DNA of 10,827 bases from NCBI GenBank assembly GCA_013423325.1, contig BLJB01000338.1, positions 1 to 10,827 on the forward strand. Direction: 5' to 3'. Of this stretch, positions 7,080 through 10,827 are shown piece after piece (position 1 is the stretch's first letter; each line of letters starts with the position of its first letter). The DNA comes from Usnea hakonensis. Its lineage: Eukaryota > Ascomycota > Lecanoromycetes > Lecanorales > Parmeliaceae. The translations under genes were made by a program, and so were the position numbers. Below the pieces are notes generated by a model. The model searched no databases and was not told the origin of the DNA. It worked only from the letters and a program-made list of their open reading frames with translations.

Positions 7080-7111
7080 TATTCTCCTCGTTTTNNTATT
7101 CTCCTCGTTTT
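7080..7111. repeat. 15-bp direct repeat flanking a 2-N gap (probable assembly artefact)
   Basis: TATTCTCCTCGTTTT occurs at 7080-7094 and again at 7097-7111, separated only by NN. This pattern arises when two contig ends overlap but are joined with a token gap. Removing 17 bp (one repeat plus NN) puts the RT part and the C-terminal part of ORF2 in the same frame. Confidence 0.8.
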
Positions 7112-9553
7112 CTAGTCCTTAGGACCCTAAGCTAGTATCCTCTCGTTTTTAGGTATACCTATATAGTAGCCTTCCTATAGGGTACGCTAGGCTATATTAC
7201 TCTAGCCCTATACTCTTCCTCTTATCGCCTCTATCTCCTTCCTTTCTCTCTTCCTTACGTCGTATTATTCCTACCCTCCCCTAGAGAGGGTACTCTCGGC
7301 CTATAAGTACTTCTCTATTGTAGGTACCGGTAGTACCTTTACCTTATGACCTCGCTTCCCCCGGAGTACTCTATAGATACGTACGTTTCTAATTTTCGTG
7401 ACCTCGTATATACCTCTAAGGGCTTAGTAATAGAGGACCGCTAGGTCTAAAGAGACCTATATAGGGGGAATATCTATCTCTACCTCTAGTTCCCTAATAT
7501 TTATCGCCTTATATACTCCCGAGACGTATCTTAGGTACTTATTCTAGGTTATTCCTAGCTATTTCCCTAGTATCTTTATCGCTCCTCGCGTACCTGCCGG
7601 GTTATACTAGATAGCCGCCGCGTATATTATTACTAATCGGACTATAGCCTAGTATACTATACGTACTCGATTTAGAGTTATTCCCTATATCGAGGCCGCC
7701 GTTATTAATAGCGCGAGGTATTAGGACGCTATCTTAGCCTTTACCTTCTTAAGGTAGGGGCCCTACCTTAATTTTCTATCTACGTATAGGCCTAGTACCC
7801 GTATACTACCCTTTAACTTTATAACGGTCGCTTCTAGGTCTATTACGGCTTTTATATTAAAGCGCTTTAGCCTTCTAGTAAGGTAGACTAGCTCGTACTT
7901 CTTAGGGGCGAAAATTACTCTATATATCTTCGCCTACTTTAGATATACTTTATAGACTATCTTAAATATTACGTAGTTAGCTTCTATACTCTTCTTATAT
8001 ACTAGTAGATAGATATTATTAACGAAGCTACTAACTTAGAGGTTTAGCTTTAGCTTCGAGTACTCCTCGATAAGCGGTATATTAAAAAATAGGAATAGTA
8101 TAGGGGATACTAGGGACCCCTATAGGATCCCTATCTTTATTAGTTCTACCTCGCTTATTTTCTACCCTAGCGTTATTAACGTTACTCTTTCTATAAGGAA
8201 GCTCGATATCTAATTTACTATCTAGGGGGGGACCCCCTTAGACTTAAGATTATAGAGAAGCCGCTCGTAGGATATATTATTAAATACCCCTACTACGTCT
8301 AGAGAGAGTAGGCTAGCTATATACTACTTACTACTACTCTATACTATATATACTACGTTAACTATTATTTCTAGGGCTATCTCGGTAGACCGGCCTTTCT
8401 GTACGCCTATCTGCTCCGGGGGGAGGAGGTTATATTTCTCTATATAGTCGCTAAGTCTCTTAGCTATAATTATCTCTAGAGCCTTCCCTAACGTACTTAG
8501 TAGGGCGATCGGCCGGTACGACTTTGGTTCTAAGTAGTCGTCTTTACCCGGTTTATAGAGGACTATTGTATTAGCGATTTTGAACTCCTTCGGGTAGTAG
8601 CCTAGGTCTATATATATTTAGAAGAGCCTAGTAAGCTATAGGAGGGCCTTACTAGCGACTAACCTTAGGAATCTATTTAGTATCCCGTCTATCCCTAGGG
8701 CCTTATCCTATTTTAGGCGGAAGATCACTATCCTAACCTCCTTTTCTATTAACTCTACGATTATCTCCGCCGGGTTTAGGTAGACTATATTCTCGATATT
8801 AGTAAGGTCTACCTATAGGGGTAGTAGGAAGAAGGTCCTTCGAAGTACTACTACCTTACCTTCGAATAATCTTGCCGGACCGGCTTCTCTATCTTTAAGC
8901 GCTAGGAACTTAGATAGTAGCTTTAAGTTTATATTACTCTATCTAGCCTACTTAGCTAGTCCCTAGATCCCCTTCTATAACTCTTCTACTTCGTAGACTC
9001 CTCGCCTAAAGTCGAGCGTTTTAGCTCTACTAATTACCTTATTCCGGTATTTTATAGCCGTACGCTATTCCTCTTCTCCCCGGTTTCCTCGGCTATTCTA
9101 GTATTCGGCCGCGAGGCGTTTCGCCTTCTACGTGGCCTCGCTATAGTCGTAGTCCTAGAACGATCGAGCCCTATCTAATAGTTTAGCTTATAGAACGGTC
9201 TCTTCTACTACCTTCCTTAGGCCTACTATAATATCCTCTAGATATTTATCTATCTCTCCTCTAGTCCTTAGCTAGCTAAGAGGTAAAAAGTAGACTAGCT
9301 CTCGGATCGCGGTTTTTACGGCTTCTAGCTTTACTATTTTCTACGCCCTTCTCCTAATAGTAGGGGCTTCTTCTATTAATAGGTCGAGCTCTATATATAC
9401 TAGGAAGTAGTCGGAGCCTATCTATAGGTCTAGATATACTCTATACGATTTTATTGCCTTAGTTAGTCCTAGCGTCGTAAAAACGAGGTCTATTACGCTT
9501 TCGCTACCCCTCGCCCTCTAGGTTATAGAGTCCTCGGGAAGCGCGAGTTTTAT

Positions 9554-9555
9554 NN
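9554..9555. other. 2-N gap inside the endonuclease part of LINE ORF2
   Basis: There are two unknown bases within one codon. The frame is the same on both sides (GDFN at 9587-9598 and SDY at 9407-9415), and no flanking repeat is seen, so here the gap length appears to be right. Confidence 0.6.
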
Positions 9556-10018
9556 TCCCGTAGTTATTCTAGTTCGGGTAGTAGAGGTTAAAGTCTCCTA
9601 TTACTATCCGTTCCCCTTGTCCCTAGACCTCCTTCTTTAATATTAGGAGGCTTAATAGGTTATTAGTAGTAACTAGGGATAGGCTAGGGTTATATACGTT
9701 AAGGATCTAAATCGCCTCTTTTTCTACGGCTCTATCTTTTCCTTTAAGCTTTATAGTAATAGTATAGATATCCTTAGATAAGGATATCTCTTCCTATATA
9801 TTAATATTGATCCTCTTATTAACGTAGAGGTATACCCTTATACCCGCTTCGCCCCTATATAATAGGAAGAATTCGCTAGTTCCTAGGTTATATAATAACT
9901 TCGTATATATATTCTACTAAGGTTCCTAGATCGCTAAGACGTCGGCCTACTTTACCTCTAGATTATTAAGTAGCGCTATTATCGTTCCCAGTTCGCCTCT
10001 TATATTATACTATAGTAT

Positions 10019-10023
10019 TATTA
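10019..10023 (-). other. ORF1 stop / ORF2 start overlap, TAATA (probably TGATG before RIP)
   Basis: On the minus strand TAA (10023-10021) ends ORF1, and ATA (10021-10019) is the first plausible ORF2 codon, sharing one base. If both TA pairs were TG, the sequence would be TGATG, a classic stop-start overlap used for reinitiation. This is inferred from the frames and from the direction of RIP. Confidence 0.45.
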
Positions 10024-10827
10024 AGGTCTAGCTTTCCGTTATAGGGAGTTTAGCAACTAGGAGTTCTATTCTTAGGCGTCTTATATCTAGACTTCCTAGG
10101 ACTCGGATAGTTAGGCTACCTCCGTTAGTCCCTAGGTTCCTATCCCAGACGGGATCCGTAGCGATATTTAGCTAACCTCCTTTATTATAAATCTTCCTAG
10201 TCTTCCTACTCTAGGAGCTCTTCTAAGCGTCCCGGAGTCTTCCTCTTCGCGACCGCTTCCCGTATTAGTCGTATCTCGTATTCTCTTCTTCCTAGACGGA
10301 ACTACCGTGAATCCATTAATAGTCTTCGGCGCTTCGGTAGGCCTTACCCCTCCTAGGTTAGAGGTCGTTATTAGCCTTAGTATTAGCTTTTTCGCGACCT
10401 TCTCGGTCTCTTACCTCTTTCTCGGGTATATCCTCTAGTACGCTACGTGGCCCCTACCGCCGTATGCCGCGTATACTCTAAGGGCCCCCGGAGCTACCTT
10501 GTTATACTCCCTAGTATCGTACTTCTAGTTATACTCGGTATATCTAGTCTTATTTTTATAGTGGGCTACTATATAGCCCTACTTCTAGTAATTAAAGTAT
10601 TATACCGCTCCGTATATATAGTACGATACCTCCTTCGCCTCCCCCGCCTCGACTAGGCCTCTTAGTACTAGTCCGGAGGCTATTTCTTCCGTAGTAACGT
10701 CGATAATCAGCGACGAGTACCTTTTCTTGCCCCCTCCTAGCGCCGGTCTCCTCGCGCTCGCCATCTACTTCGCCTTTACTACGTCTAGGCCTAGGTATAG
10801 TCTCCCGTTATCCTCTTATATCTTCTT
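10021..10827 (-). pseudogene. LINE ORF1 (Gag-like, zinc knuckles), 3' part, broken by RIP stops
   Basis: ORF1 of Tad1-like LINEs encodes an RNA-binding protein that packages the element RNA. About 269 codons are in the window; the 5' part lies beyond the right edge. The segment first shows SSLIIDVTTEEIASGLVLRG, like the nucleic-acid-binding domain before the knuckles. Then come three knuckles: CX2CX4HX4C (10558-10599), CX2CX3HX4C (10504-10542) and CX2CX4HX6C (10426-10473). Every Cys now reads Tyr, and only the His at 10447-10449 in the third is intact. A basic, charged tail follows (SRKKRIRD and RRAPRVGRLGR). The stop is TAA 10021-10023, or an earlier TAA near 10170 if that one is natural. 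Plus-strand open frames here (10447-10656) are shadows. Confidence 0.75.

Larger units (their letters stand above)
6880..10021 (-). pseudogene. LINE ORF2 (APE endonuclease, reverse transcriptase, C-terminal Cys/His motif), broken by RIP stops
   Basis: ORF2 nicks target DNA and copies the LINE RNA at the nick. The probable start is the codon at 10019-10021, now ATA (ATG changed by TG-to-TA), overlapping the ORF1 stop. The endonuclease has E-P of the QEPW block (9914-9928), GDFN (9587-9598), SVIDLVF and SDY where SDH is expected (9404-9415). The RT shows SYRPIALLS, QKGRST, SLDVVGVFNN (motif A) and FVNN (8015-8026) where FVDD is expected. KYELVYLTR and VLGLYVD follow. One frame holds from 10021 to 7112. 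At the N gap it changes, and collapsing the flanking repeat restores it. The end (about 6885-7050) reads IQMRIEKIGLA, RKVPGI and a Cys/His motif with all ligands now Tyr. The last codons lie at 38-187. In-frame stops read were TAG or TAA. Confidence 0.85.
1..10827 (-). mobile_element. Tad1-type non-LTR retrotransposon (LINE), RIP-inactivated, split by a gypsy insertion
   Basis: The LINE occupies 1-187 and 6880-10827 on the minus strand; 188-6879 is a later insertion. Reading leftward it shows the 3' part of a zinc-knuckle ORF1, then an ORF2 with APE-like endonuclease, reverse transcriptase and a C-terminal Cys/His motif. This is the order seen in fungal Tad1-like elements. No RNase H domain is visible between the RT and the C-terminal motif. 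The 5' end lies beyond the right edge of the window, and the 3' end falls in or before 1-61. CA and TG are almost absent: by eye, none of either in 7121-7318. The element cannot be active, because catalytic and zinc-binding residues are lost and stops are frequent. Clade assignment rests on recognised motifs, not on a tree. Confidence 0.85.

Noticed and set aside
6885..7950. RNase H domain in the LINE ORF2
   Set aside because: After the RT the frame leads straight into the MR-x-x-KIGL-type block and the Cys/His motif. No TDGS-type or other RNase H motif is seen.
10447..10656. Plus-strand open frame of 69 codons, hydrophobic
   Set aside because: It is opposite the zinc-knuckle part of LINE ORF1. 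The hydrophobic character comes from reading the complement of TA-rich codons.

Overview
This window looks like a transposon graveyard from a filamentous ascomycete (Pezizomycotina type). I see no host gene, tRNA, rRNA or CRISPR array. Two retrotransposons are present, one inserted inside the other, and both are inactivated by what looks like repeat-induced point mutation (RIP, CpA to TpA on either strand). The RIP evidence is that CA and TG are depleted, TA is in excess, CpG is kept, the premature stops I checked are TAG or TAA, and conserved Cys, His, Asp, Glu and Trp codons are lost in exactly the way C-to-T in CA (or G-to-A in TG) would lose them.

Outer element, minus strand, both ends of the window (1-187 and 6880-10827, continuing past the right edge): a Tad1-type non-LTR retrotransposon (LINE). 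Reading leftward from 10827 it has the 3' part of ORF1 (three CCHC-type zinc knuckles, 10428-10599). ORF2 follows, with an APE-like endonuclease (about 9390-10021), a reverse transcriptase (about 7950-8600) and a C-terminal Cys/His motif (6912-6962). The last ORF2 codons lie at 38-187, on the other side of the inserted element.

Inner element, plus strand, 188-6879: a complete Ty3/gypsy chromovirus of 6692 bp. It has two 194-bp LTRs (TGTTA...TAACA) and a perfect 5-bp target duplication (AGAAG). Inside are a leader, gag (977-2392), a candidate -1 frameshift site GGGAAAC (2359-2365), pol in the -1 frame (protease, RT, RNase H, integrase, chromodomain; to about 6105), a 3' untranslated stretch and a G-rich polypurine tract. 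A perfect 11-nt complementarity between the leader and the LTR suggests Tf1-style self-priming instead of tRNA priming.

Most informative points: removing the gypsy element plus one AGAAG copy joins the two LINE pieces in frame. Collapsing a 15-bp repeat that flanks a 2-N gap at 7080-7111 restores the LINE frame. All nine LTR-LTR differences are RIP-type transitions. RIP is very uneven: close to saturated in the LINE, heavy in gag-pol, light in the gypsy 3' tail and 3' LTR. I found no previously undescribed system. The interest lies in the transposon biology and in how cleanly the mutation process can be read.
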